Positions 54,653 to 62,703 of a DNA stretch of 64,000 nt are shown here, in pieces. The position numbers and the translations under genes were made by a program. Source of the stretch: Cytophagales bacterium (GTDB taxonomy: Bacteria; Bacteroidota; Bacteroidia; Cytophagales; Cyclobacteriaceae). The notes beneath the pieces are model-generated. The model was not told where the DNA came from. It did not search any database and worked only from the letters and a program-made list of their open reading frames with translations. The DNA lies in NCBI GenBank assembly GCA_022360015.1, contig JAKSDQ010000247.1:1-64000 (forward strand), read 5' to 3'. Positions within the stretch are counted from its first letter, which is position 1. Each line of letters opens with the position of its first letter.

Positions 54653-55309
54653 ATGTTAAGCTTTGCAGAAGAGAATTACTTAAAAACGATCTACCATCTG
54701 TCGGAGACTTGCCATGAGGACGTATCTACCAACGCCATCGCCGACACGTTGAACACCAAGCCAGCCTCCGTAACAGATATGATTCGCAAACTTTCCAACA
54801 AGGGAATGCTTAACTATCGTAAATACCGTGGAGTATCCATTTCTGACAAGGGAAAAAAGGCTGCCCTGAATGTAGTGAGAAAGCACCGGCTTTGGGAGGT
54901 TTTTCTGGTAGACAAATTAAAGTTCAACTGGGATGAAGTTCATGAAGTGGCTGAGCAACTGGAGCATATCAGGTCTCCCCTGCTCATCAAGAGGCTGGAT
55001 GAATTCCTCAACTATCCAAAATACGATCCCCACGGAGACCCTATTCCGGACGAAAACGGGGAATTTCTAATCAAATCCAAAATTCCATTGGCAGAGCTAG
55101 GTCTCAACGCAACAGGTATCATTGTCGCTGTCAATGATTCAAATTCACTTTTCCTTCAATACCTGGACAAAATTGGTGCCTACCTGGGGGCCAAGATTAA
55201 AGTATTGGATAAAATTGAATTTGATAACTCCCTGGAAATCATGATAGACAACAAAAAAACCGTCTTCGTTTCCAAAGAGGTTTCCGAAAATATATTAATA
55301 ACTGAATAA
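54653..55309 (+). CDS. DtxR/MntR-family metal-dependent transcriptional regulator
   Basis: The protein is 218 residues. A winged helix fills about 1-65 (EENYLKTIYHLSE, KPASVTDMIRKLSNKG, YRGVSISDKGKKAA). The metal and dimer domain is at about 72-140: HRLWEVFLVDKL and EVHEVAEQLEHI carry the His and the Glu-x2-Glu-His that bind metal in MntR-like proteins, with Glu where DtxR has Cys. A FeoA/SH3-like C-terminal domain ends the protein. It would repress with Mn or Fe bound. Its stop abuts the binding-protein start (TAAATG), and two matching palindromes lie in front, so it likely controls itself and the importer. Confidence 0.93.
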   Translation: MLSFAEENYLKTIYHLSETCHEDVSTNAIADTLNTKPASVTDMIRKLSNKGMLNYRKYRGVSISDKGKKAALNVVRKHRLWEVFLVDKLKFNWDEVHEVAEQLEHIRSPLLIKRLDEFLNYPKYDPHGDPIPDENGEFLIKSKIPLAELGLNATGIIVAVNDSNSLFLQYLDKIGAYLGAKIKVLDKIEFDNSLEIMIDNKKTVFVSKEVSENILITE

Positions 55310-56254
55310 ATGATTTTGTACAAATCCGCATTGAAACTTTTCCTGGCAATTCTCCTTCCGGGGGTTCTTCTATTTCAAATGTCCTGCAGCAATAACCAGG
55401 AGCAAAACCTTGTCAAAGACCGCCTGAATATTGTCACCACCACCGGTATGATCGAGGATATCGTCAAAAACATCGTACAGGATTCTGCTGATGTTACTGC
55501 ATTGATGGGCCCGGGCGTAGACCCTCATTTATACAAGGCAACCCAAGGTGATTTACAGCGGCTAAAAAGTGCTTCGCTGATTTTCTATAATGGTCTCCAT
55601 CTGGAAGGGAAACTGGGCGACATTTTTAAAAATCTAAGCAGAATAAAACCTGTTGTAGCCGTTTCGGACAATATTTCACCCGAGCAATTGATTGATAATA
55701 CTTCTATGGGAGGTCAATATGACCCTCACATCTGGTTTGATGTTTCACTATGGCAACAGGCAGCCACGTATGTTAGCCAAACCCTGATGCAGCATGATTC
55801 GCTTAATGCAGCTTTTTATCAGCAAAACACAGCGGCATACCTGGAGCAATTGGATGTTTTACATGAAGAGGTAAAGACTAAAATGGCCGAAATTCCGGAA
55901 GATCAGCGCATAATGGTTACAGCCCATGATGCCTTTGAATACTTCGGCAGGGCTTATGATATCAAGGTCAGGGGACTGCAAGGCATTTCCACAATGTCGG
56001 AGTTCGGCTTAAAGGATGTCGCCGATTTGGTGAATTTCATCACTGAAAAAAAAATTAAGGCCGTCTTTGTAGAGTCTTCCGTACCCGAAAAATACCTCAG
56101 GTCGGTGGTGGAAGGTTGTAGAAAAAAAGGGCACGACGTATCCATCGGTGGAATACTGTACTCAGACGCCATGGGCAACCCCGGAACAGTGGCTGGAAAC
56201 TATCAGGGTATGGTGAGGGAAAATGTCAATACGATTGTGAATGCATTAAAATGA
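55310..56254 (+). CDS. Metal ABC transporter substrate-binding lipoprotein (ZnuA/TroA-like)
   Basis: The protein is 314 residues. A signal peptide ends at a lipobox-like MSCSNN (Cys about residue 25), so it is lipid-anchored in the periplasm. Cluster 9 binding-protein features: LNIVTTTGMIEDIV, the first metal histidine in GVDPHLY, the second in YDPHIWFDV, the third region in VTAHDAFEYFG, and the acidic residue near the end in GGILYSDAMG. The His-rich loop of zinc-specific ZnuA is absent, which slightly favours manganese or iron. Second gene of the operon. Confidence 0.93.
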   Translation: MILYKSALKLFLAILLPGVLLFQMSCSNNQEQNLVKDRLNIVTTTGMIEDIVKNIVQDSADVTALMGPGVDPHLYKATQGDLQRLKSASLIFYNGLHLEGKLGDIFKNLSRIKPVVAVSDNISPEQLIDNTSMGGQYDPHIWFDVSLWQQAATYVSQTLMQHDSLNAAFYQQNTAAYLEQLDVLHEEVKTKMAEIPEDQRIMVTAHDAFEYFGRAYDIKVRGLQGISTMSEFGLKDVADLVNFITEKKIKAVFVESSVPEKYLRSVVEGCRKKGHDVSIGGILYSDAMGNPGTVAGNYQGMVRENVNTIVNALK

Positions 56255-56287
56255 TAGGGAGTTGAAGTGTTCAATAATAAATAGACT

Positions 56288-57079
56288 ATGATTCAGCAAG
56301 TTGAAGACCCGGCGGTAGAGGTACATGATTTAACGGTAACTTATCATAAAAAACCGGTGCTGTGGGATATTGACCTGACCCTCCCAAAGGGAGCAATCAT
56401 TGGAATTATAGGTCCTAATGGCGCAGGTAAGTCCACACTCATCAAGGCGATAATGAACCTCATTCCCCATGGCAGCGGTTATGTCAAGATATTTAATCGC
56501 GACATCGACGAGGTGCGCGACAAAGTAAGCTATGTTCCTCAGAAGGAGTCGGTAGATTGGGATTTTCCTGCTTCGGTCATGGATGTGGTATTGATGGGGC
56601 GTTATGCCAAGCTTGGTCTCTTTAAGCGCCCAAGGAAGGCCGATAAAGAAGTGGCGTTGGACTGCCTGAAAAAGGTGGGGATGGATGCCTACAAGTCCCG
56701 GCAGATCGCTCAGCTCTCCGGCGGCCAGCAGCAGCGGGTTTTTTTAGCTCGCGCCTTGGCACAGGAGGCAGATATATACTTTATGGATGAGCCTTTTGCC
56801 GGTGTAGACGCGGCGACTGAAACGGCTATCATCGAGTTATTAAGGGAAATGTCGGAAAAAGGTAAAACGGTGGTAGTCATTCATCATGATATCCAGTCGG
56901 CCATGGAGTACTTTAACTGGATTGTTTTACTGAATATGCGGCTGGTCGCTTCAGGCCCCACCGCGCAAACCCTGATTCCCTCATTGTTGGAGGAGACTTA
57001 TGGAGGCAAGCTTACTTTGCTGGCAGAAGTGGGTAACCTGATGCAAAAGACCGAATTCACAGGAAGAGATAAGCGATAA
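56288..57079 (+). CDS. Metal ABC transporter ATP-binding protein
   Basis: The protein is 263 residues. Walker A is GPNGAGKST, the signature is LSGGQQQRVFLARALAQ, Walker B is IYFMDEPFAGVDAAT, and the switch histidine is in VIHHDIQSAM. The QKESVDWDFPASVMDVVLMGRY segment is characteristic of Mn/Zn/Fe importer ATPases. The start is 33 bases after the binding-protein gene, and the permease gene begins three bases after its stop. Confidence 0.95.
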   Translation: MIQQVEDPAVEVHDLTVTYHKKPVLWDIDLTLPKGAIIGIIGPNGAGKSTLIKAIMNLIPHGSGYVKIFNRDIDEVRDKVSYVPQKESVDWDFPASVMDVVLMGRYAKLGLFKRPRKADKEVALDCLKKVGMDAYKSRQIAQLSGGQQQRVFLARALAQEADIYFMDEPFAGVDAATETAIIELLREMSEKGKTVVVIHHDIQSAMEYFNWIVLLNMRLVASGPTAQTLIPSLLEETYGGKLTLLAEVGNLMQKTEFTGRDKR

Positions 57080-57082
57080 GAT

Positions 57083-58372
57083 ATGGAACAGTTTTGGGAG
57101 TTTTTATCGTTTTCAGAGCCAAATATCCGTTATGTCACCTTTGGCTCTATCCTGCTGTGCGGCAGCGCCGCGGTGGTGGGTTCTTTTATCTTTTTGAAGA
57201 AAAAGGCTTTGGTGGGTGATGCTGTGGCTCATGCTGTGCTACCAGGGGTGTGCCTTGGTTTCTTACTTGCCGGTAACAAAAATCCGGTATTGCTTGTTAC
57301 CGGAGCCTTTGTAACCGGGTGGCTTTCGCTGGTGGCCATCGACTACATATCAGCCAAATCCAAAATTAAAGAGGACACAGCTATTGGGTTAATCTTGTCG
57401 GTATTTTTTGGAATAGGTATTTTGTTGCTTACCTATATTCAGCATAGCGGCAATGCGGCCCAGTCAGGATTGGACCATTTTCTGTTTGGCAAAGCGGCAG
57501 CTATGGTTAGCAGCGATCTCAATGTTTTCAGTGGCATAGCTTTTATGTTGATTATTGCCGTGGTACTTTTTTTCAAAGAGTTTACGTTAATCTCCTTTGA
57601 CATCGATTTTGCCAAAACTATTGGATTCCCTGTGAGGCGATTGGAGCTGGTTTTGACCACGCTGACAGTGCTGGCAATTGTGGCCGGTATCCAGGCTATT
57701 GGTGTGGTACTAATGGCAGCTATTCTGATTACTCCCGCGGCAGCAGCCAGATTCTGGACTGATAATCTGAAAAAGATGGTTTTTCTGTCAGCGGCCTTTG
57801 GTGGCGTTTCAGGGTTTGCCGGAGCGTTTATATCCTATGCGGCACCAGCCATGCCTACTGGCCCATGGATTGTAATGGTCATATCGGTCATTGCATTATT
57901 TTCATTTTTTTTCGCCCCGCAAAAAGGTATCGTTATGAAGCTTATCAGCCGCAAAAAAATGGAAAATCAAATCCGGGAAGAGAACATACTGAAACTACTG
58001 TTTCAGCTAGGTCAAAAAGACGGCAACTATTTCCAGCAAAGGAGTGTCAATGAAATCCTGGCCAAAAGGCCATTTAAGCCAAAACAGTTGATCTCCGGAT
58101 TGGCACGGCTCAAAAAGCAAGGTTTTTTGGAAAATGGCGACGGACGCTGGAAGTTTACCAGGGCCGGTCAAAAGAAAGGCGCCAGAATGGTAAAACTGCA
58201 CCGCTTGTGGGAAGTCTATCTGACGCGCTACCTCCGGATTGCTTCAGACCATGTGCACGAAGATGCGGAAACCATAGAGCATATCATAACCCCCGACCTG
58301 GAAGCTAAACTGGAAAAGCTATTGGAATACCCTGTAAAGGACCCCCACCAATCGGATATTCCTTATTTATAA
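57083..58372 (+). CDS. Metal ABC permease fused to a C-terminal DtxR/MntR-like domain
   Basis: The protein is 429 residues. Residues 1 to about 285 form an ABC-3 permease with eight or so helices (FLKKKALVGDAVAHAVLPG, AGIQAIGVVLMAAILITPAAAARFW). Then, unusual for a transporter, residues about 295-365 form a winged-helix-like stretch (ENILKLLFQLGQKDG, PKQLISGLARLKKQG, WKFTRAGQKKGA), followed by the DtxR metal/dimer segment: HRLWEVYL with His373 and HEDAETIEH with Glu396, Glu399, His400. These match the motifs of the regulator encoded first in the operon. The SH3 domain is absent. The tail would face the cytoplasm and could sense metal or titrate the regulator. Confidence 0.92.
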   Translation: MEQFWEFLSFSEPNIRYVTFGSILLCGSAAVVGSFIFLKKKALVGDAVAHAVLPGVCLGFLLAGNKNPVLLVTGAFVTGWLSLVAIDYISAKSKIKEDTAIGLILSVFFGIGILLLTYIQHSGNAAQSGLDHFLFGKAAAMVSSDLNVFSGIAFMLIIAVVLFFKEFTLISFDIDFAKTIGFPVRRLELVLTTLTVLAIVAGIQAIGVVLMAAILITPAAAARFWTDNLKKMVFLSAAFGGVSGFAGAFISYAAPAMPTGPWIVMVISVIALFSFFFAPQKGIVMKLISRKKMENQIREENILKLLFQLGQKDGNYFQQRSVNEILAKRPFKPKQLISGLARLKKQGFLENGDGRWKFTRAGQKKGARMVKLHRLWEVYLTRYLRIASDHVHEDAETIEHIITPDLEAKLEKLLEYPVKDPHQSDIPYL

Positions 58373-58409
58373 CAATGAAGTTTGAAGGCATAACAAAAAT
58401 TACATTATT

Positions 58410-59297
58410 GTGGACGCTTTTTGGATCATATTAACCGGGTCATTTGTTTCTATTTCCTGTGGATTACTGGGGAGTTACCTGATTCTGAGAAAAATGGCCA
58501 TGGTTGGCGACGCCATTTCTCATGCAGTGCTGCCCGGCATTGTCATCGCATTCCTGATTTCAGGACAAAGGGATAGTCTTACCATGCTGGTCGGTGCGGG
58601 CATACTCGGTGTCATAACGACCTTCCTGATTGAATTTTTTCACCAAAAAGGTAATTTACAGACTGATGCCTCCATCGGGGTAACCTTTACGTGGTTGTTT
58701 GCTCTCGGGATTATTCTGATCTCTGTGTATGCCGGCCAGGTGGATCTGGACCAGGATTGTGTTTTACATGGAGAAATTGCTTACGTCCCCATAGACCTGT
58801 GGATTACTGCCAGTGGTAAAATAATCGGTCCAAGGGCAGTTTTTATCACCGGAAGTGTGATGATCATTGTTATCAGCTTCATCGCCATTGGTTACAAAGA
58901 ACTCTTTTTGACGACATTTGATCCTGCCTTTGCCACAGTCATCGGTATTTCTACGGCCCTATGGCACTATTTATTGATGGGTGCAGTTTCTCTGGCCACA
59001 GTGGCTTCTTTTGAGTCGGTTGGCGCTATTTTGGTAGTGGCTTTATTGATAGCTCCCCCGGCTACAGCTTATCTACTAACCGAAAAATTCCGGCCCATGC
59101 TAATCATTACTGTATTGCTGGGTATTTTAATTTCAATCAGTGGATATTACCTCGCCGTGAGCATCGATGGTTCGATTGCCGGAGCCATGTCCACAGTTGC
59201 CGGGTTGTTATTTGCCCTGGCCTTTCTTTTTTCACCAAAAGAGGGAATAATTATTACATGGCTGAAAAACCAGGCAAGAAAAAAAGAATTAAGTTAA
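58410..59297 (+). CDS. Second metal ABC transporter permease
   Basis: The protein is 295 residues of the ABC-3 permease family, without any fused regulator domain. Conserved loops are ILRKMAMVGDAISHAVLPG near the N-terminus and ESVGAILVVALLIAPPATAYLL near residue 215. It starts with GTG 58410, since no ATG is in frame upstream; the spacing to the previous gene is 37 bases. With the fused permease it should form a heterodimeric channel. Confidence 0.92.
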   Translation: MDAFWIILTGSFVSISCGLLGSYLILRKMAMVGDAISHAVLPGIVIAFLISGQRDSLTMLVGAGILGVITTFLIEFFHQKGNLQTDASIGVTFTWLFALGIILISVYAGQVDLDQDCVLHGEIAYVPIDLWITASGKIIGPRAVFITGSVMIIVISFIAIGYKELFLTTFDPAFATVIGISTALWHYLLMGAVSLATVASFESVGAILVVALLIAPPATAYLLTEKFRPMLIITVLLGILISISGYYLAVSIDGSIAGAMSTVAGLLFALAFLFSPKEGIIITWLKNQARKKELS

Positions 59298-59347
59298 TCT
59301 TTTTAAGAAAATTTGCGTTGGATATTGCAAGGTAAAACTATTATTTT

Positions 59348-59824
59348 ATGATATTTAAAAGTAAGATATTATTAGGAATACTGGCGGTATTGGTGTTGAT
59401 GGTTTTTGTGAATGCAGGATGGTCAGGTCAGGACAATGCCGAAAGTGCTTCGATTAACTGGGTAAATATTGAGGAAGCTCAGAAGCTGGGAAAGGATGCA
59501 CCGAGAAAGGTATTTGTAGACGTTTATACCGATTGGTGTGGCTGGTGCAAAAAGATGGACCGTTCTACTTTTGCCGATGAGTCAGTGGTAAATTATGTTA
59601 ATGAAAACTATTACGCCGTTAAACTGAACGCTGAAAGCTCAAAAAAAATCATTTTCAATGGAAAGGAAATGACCGAAGCCTATCTCGCCAGATCAATGAG
59701 AGTGAGTGGTTATCCTACGATCGTTTTTATCGATGAAAAATTTACGAGCATTCAGCCTGTACCCGGTTACAGGACAGCGGCACAGTTTAAGAAAATTTTA
59801 AAGGAGTTTAACGGCAATTTATAG
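59348..59824 (+). CDS. Exported thioredoxin-fold protein
   Basis: The protein is 158 residues. It has a signal peptide or N-terminal anchor (residues 6-23) and then a thioredoxin fold with the active site WCGWC (Cys64 and Cys67) in DVYTDWCGWCKKMDRSTF, and the cis-proline loop in VSGYPTIVFID. It belongs to the thioredoxin_7/SoxW-like group. It likely reduces or forms disulfides in the periplasm. It follows the metal importer by 50 bases; co-transcription is possible but not proven. It is convergent with the next gene. Confidence 0.9.
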   Translation: MIFKSKILLGILAVLVLMVFVNAGWSGQDNAESASINWVNIEEAQKLGKDAPRKVFVDVYTDWCGWCKKMDRSTFADESVVNYVNENYYAVKLNAESSKKIIFNGKEMTEAYLARSMRVSGYPTIVFIDEKFTSIQPVPGYRTAAQFKKILKEFNGNL

Positions 59825-59832
59825 AAGCCATA

Positions 59833-61356
59833 CTACTGCTTTACTTGGTAAATATGAAATCCGTTGATTGAATCGATTGCTTCATAGTCAGGAAAATTCG
59901 CTCCTGCGAATTTGAATGATTCTTTGGTTTGTGTCGAGATGATATATTTAACCTCCTTATTGGCCACTCTTTTGTAATAATCAGATAAATCATATACCCG
60001 GAGTGGATAAGATGAGTAGATGACAATACTTTTGCTTGGTTGAATGGTGTATTCATAAAGAAAGTTATCGATAAAATGTTTTGAAATATTCCCATAAAAA
60101 TACACAAATCCTTCATCTTCAGCAGATAGCCTTTTTTTAACAAACTCAGAAACCTCTTTCTCGGCCCGGTAGCCTGAAAAGTCCAGTTTACCACGGTTTT
60201 GCCATATATCAACCACGTGCGGGGAGACGGCAATTTTCAGGTAGATAACAGGAATGATAAAAAGTGGAATCAGATTGGGAAGGATAACCTTTTTATCCAT
60301 CACAAAAAAACCAATCATCGCCAGCGCCCAAAACTCTATGAAGTATACCTTCGTTGAACCGTATTTCAGGGCTGTGAATAATGCAAATAAAAAGGAGGCA
60401 ACAATACCGTATCCTAATACTTTCTTATTGATGTCATCGTCTGTGAGTAATTGAAAGGAAGCATATAAGCCCACGCTATTAATCAACAATCCCCATGGGG
60501 TAAAGAAATAGTCAAACAATATAACTTCGTGGAACCAGCCCATGCTTATCCCATTATTCAGCCCCTGTATCACATTGAGGTAAAATGAATGCCAGTCATG
60601 GTTGGAAAAAATCCAGGAAAACAAAAATATAAGTACAGAGAGATAACCAAAACTTATGGCCGCCCTCTTGAAGTCATTTAGCACAAATAGCAGCAAAAAG
60701 AGTAAGATGGCTATGATCAGTATCCCGGATTGCTTGGCAAAAACCGTGGCAACAATTAAAAAACAAAGAATTGGTAACAGGTAATTCGATTTTTTTTCGG
60801 TTCTGTGTTTCACAAACAAAAACAATACATAAAATGCCAGCAAAAACAAACAATTGTATAGACTGTCAGGGCGAGCATTCACAGGATACAAAGTGGCCAG
60901 TGATATAATGGCTATGGACAGTGAAAGCCGGGCTTTGAGGTTAAACGCATGTCGTGCGGTAATGTAAACAATGGCTGCATAAATCAGGTTAAAGAAAAAT
61001 GAGCAGGTTCTGTTTAACAGGTAAACCCGATAAACATGGTCCGGGTCGACCTGGAATAATTTCCCAAAGGCAAAAGTAACATAGTAATACAAAGGGCTGT
61101 ATTGAGTGATTGCATAAGGGGGGAATTCCGGATCGGCGTATAGCGGAAATCCGGCTAAAAAACGCTGTAACGCAAAGGCTACATTGTTTTCAACACCAAA
61201 CAAATCAGGGACTGGTATAAAAATTGAATAAATTTTAACGGCCAGCACGAACAAAAGGAGTGCGTAGGTAAAAACAGATAATATCCTGTAAGATCTTTTA
61301 TCGATGAAATTACGCAGCGCATTAATCATGTTATCCGGGAAGGTGTTAATCTGCAT
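59833..61356 (-). CDS. Polytopic membrane protein, GT39-like
   Basis: The protein is 507 residues; an ATG ten codons in gives MINALRNFID as an equally good start. About ten to twelve membrane helices occupy residues 25-390, with an early extracytoplasmic loop EFPPYAITQYSPLYYY that carries the acidic and aromatic residues typical of the dolichyl-phosphate-mannose-type (GT39/PMT_2) fold. A soluble C-terminal part follows (DEGFVYFYGNISKHFI). It probably transfers a lipid-linked sugar. The gene pairs with a GtrB-like lipid-sugar synthase gene upstream on the same strand, 21 bases away, which supports this. Confidence 0.8.
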   Translation of the reverse strand: MQINTFPDNMINALRNFIDKRSYRILSVFTYALLLFVLAVKIYSIFIPVPDLFGVENNVAFALQRFLAGFPLYADPEFPPYAITQYSPLYYYVTFAFGKLFQVDPDHVYRVYLLNRTCSFFFNLIYAAIVYITARHAFNLKARLSLSIAIISLATLYPVNARPDSLYNCLFLLAFYVLFLFVKHRTEKKSNYLLPILCFLIVATVFAKQSGILIIAILLFLLLFVLNDFKRAAISFGYLSVLIFLFSWIFSNHDWHSFYLNVIQGLNNGISMGWFHEVILFDYFFTPWGLLINSVGLYASFQLLTDDDINKKVLGYGIVASFLFALFTALKYGSTKVYFIEFWALAMIGFFVMDKKVILPNLIPLFIIPVIYLKIAVSPHVVDIWQNRGKLDFSGYRAEKEVSEFVKKRLSAEDEGFVYFYGNISKHFIDNFLYEYTIQPSKSIVIYSSYPLRVYDLSDYYKRVANKEVKYIISTQTKESFKFAGANFPDYEAIDSINGFHIYQVKQ

Positions 61357-61377
61357 TTTTATAGGATATAAAATAGG

Positions 61378-62331
61378 TCAATCCAAAGTCTTATTGCCGT
61401 TTATTATTTTCTTGGATATTAAATACAGTGGGCGGTTTTTTACCTGAAAGAAAATCCGTTGCACATACTCGCCGATAATACCAATAGACAAAAGCTGAAC
61501 ACCTCCAAAAAGGAGGATCATAAATAACAATGCCGTAAATCCACTGGGAACGCTGTCATAAAACAGTCTTTTCACCAATGTCAATATAAAGTAGATGATC
61601 GATACAGAAATACAAAGTACCCCCAGATAGGTGAGTACTTTAATAGGGAAAACGCTGAAGTTGAAAATACCATCATAAGCTAGTTTAAACAGCATTTTGA
61701 ATGAATATTTTGGCACTCCTGCAGCCCGTTCCTTCCTTTCATAGGGCACGCCAATCTGCCTGTACCCTACCCAACTTCTGATTCCTCTTAAAAACCTGCT
61801 TTCTTCTCGCATTTTATTCATGTTATCCATTACCCTGCGTGTGATCATGCCAAAATCCCCTGAGTCTTTGGGAATGGGGTAATTAGATATTTTGTTTAAT
61901 ATCCGGTAAAACGCATTGTATGAGGCCCTTTTGATGGCAGATTCTTTTCTCTCTTTCCGTACTCCGTATGCTACATCGTACCCTTTTTTAATATGCTCGT
62001 AAAACTCAAAGAATAATTCGGGTGGATCTTGTAAATCCCCGTCTAAAATCATAATAACCTCACCCCTGGCATGCTCCAACCCCGCACTTAAAGCCCTTTG
62101 ATGCCCAAAATTCCTGGTTAAAAAAATGGCCTGGTAGTTATGGTGCTTAGTGGCAATATTTTCCATCAACACTGGCGTATTATCGATACTTCCATCGTCG
62201 ATTAAAACCACTTCGCACGGACTTTCAATTTTTGACATTAGCGCATCCAGCCTTTTAATTAACAGATCAAATACTTCTTCCTCATTATAAACCGGTATAA
62301 CAAAAGAAATCTTCGGGGAAAAAATCATCAT
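61378..62331 (-). CDS. GtrB/DPM1-like family 2 glycosyltransferase
   Basis: The protein is 317 residues. The GT-A catalytic part has VIPVYNEEEVFDLL, VLIDDGSIDNTPVL, the metal-binding DGDLQDPPELFFE, and RESRFLRGIRSWVGYRQ. Two C-terminal membrane helices (about 225-290) anchor it, as in GtrB and polyprenyl-phosphate glycosyl synthases. It makes a polyprenyl-phosphate sugar that the adjacent GT39-like protein could use. The two overlap in role and orientation and are probably one transcript. Confidence 0.93.
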   Translation of the reverse strand: MMIFSPKISFVIPVYNEEEVFDLLIKRLDALMSKIESPCEVVLIDDGSIDNTPVLMENIATKHHNYQAIFLTRNFGHQRALSAGLEHARGEVIMILDGDLQDPPELFFEFYEHIKKGYDVAYGVRKERKESAIKRASYNAFYRILNKISNYPIPKDSGDFGMITRRVMDNMNKMREESRFLRGIRSWVGYRQIGVPYERKERAAGVPKYSFKMLFKLAYDGIFNFSVFPIKVLTYLGVLCISVSIIYFILTLVKRLFYDSVPSGFTALLFMILLFGGVQLLSIGIIGEYVQRIFFQVKNRPLYLISKKIINGNKTLD

Positions 62332-62505
62332 GGAGGTTAGTTCAAAAATCCAGGTTTAAACAGAACATTTTCCGAAATATATAAAATAATCTTGAAATGT
62401 TACTATTTATTATTATAAAATAAATATTTTTTACTATTGTCCCGGACATAAGTAGTTAAATGCGCTGGAAAACGGCCAAATTGTTGATGTTCAATTCCTT
62501 ATCCC

Positions 62506-62538
62506 AGTCATACTATGACTTTGAATCATAGTATGACT
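62506..62538. repeat. Perfect inverted repeat
   Basis: AGTCATACTATGA, a 7-base loop, and its exact reverse complement: 13 bp of perfect pairing with no flanking T-run. It sits about 175 bases before the GtrB-like gene start and behind the terminator of the upstream gene, so it could be an operator or a leader hairpin. Confidence 0.7.
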
Positions 62539-62611
62539 AAGTATAATTTTAACAAAAAATGTTGAATACGGGCCTGGTATAAAATCATCACACCGTTAAC
62601 ATATACCTATC

Positions 62612-62640
62612 AAAAAAGGCCGGGCTCCTGTAGCCCGGCC
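62612..62640 (-). terminator. Strong intrinsic terminator
   Basis: Read on the minus strand: GGCCGGGCT, a 5-base loop, AGCCCGGCC, then TTTTTT. A perfect 9-bp GC-rich stem with a T-run, 64 bases after the stop of the cytochrome-containing gene. Confidence 0.92.
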
Positions 62641-62703
62641 CTGATTTTTTCAGATTTCCTAAACAGTCATGTTAAGCACACGGTAAGCATACTGTTTCGG
62701 ATT

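Larger units (their letters stand above)
62332..62703. other. Intergenic region with an inverted repeat and a terminator
   Basis: 372 bases separating two minus-strand genes. It holds the inverted repeat at 62506-62538 and the terminator at 62612-62640, listed separately, and otherwise AT-rich sequence that must include the promoter of the GtrB-like gene. No gene was seen. Confidence 0.6.
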
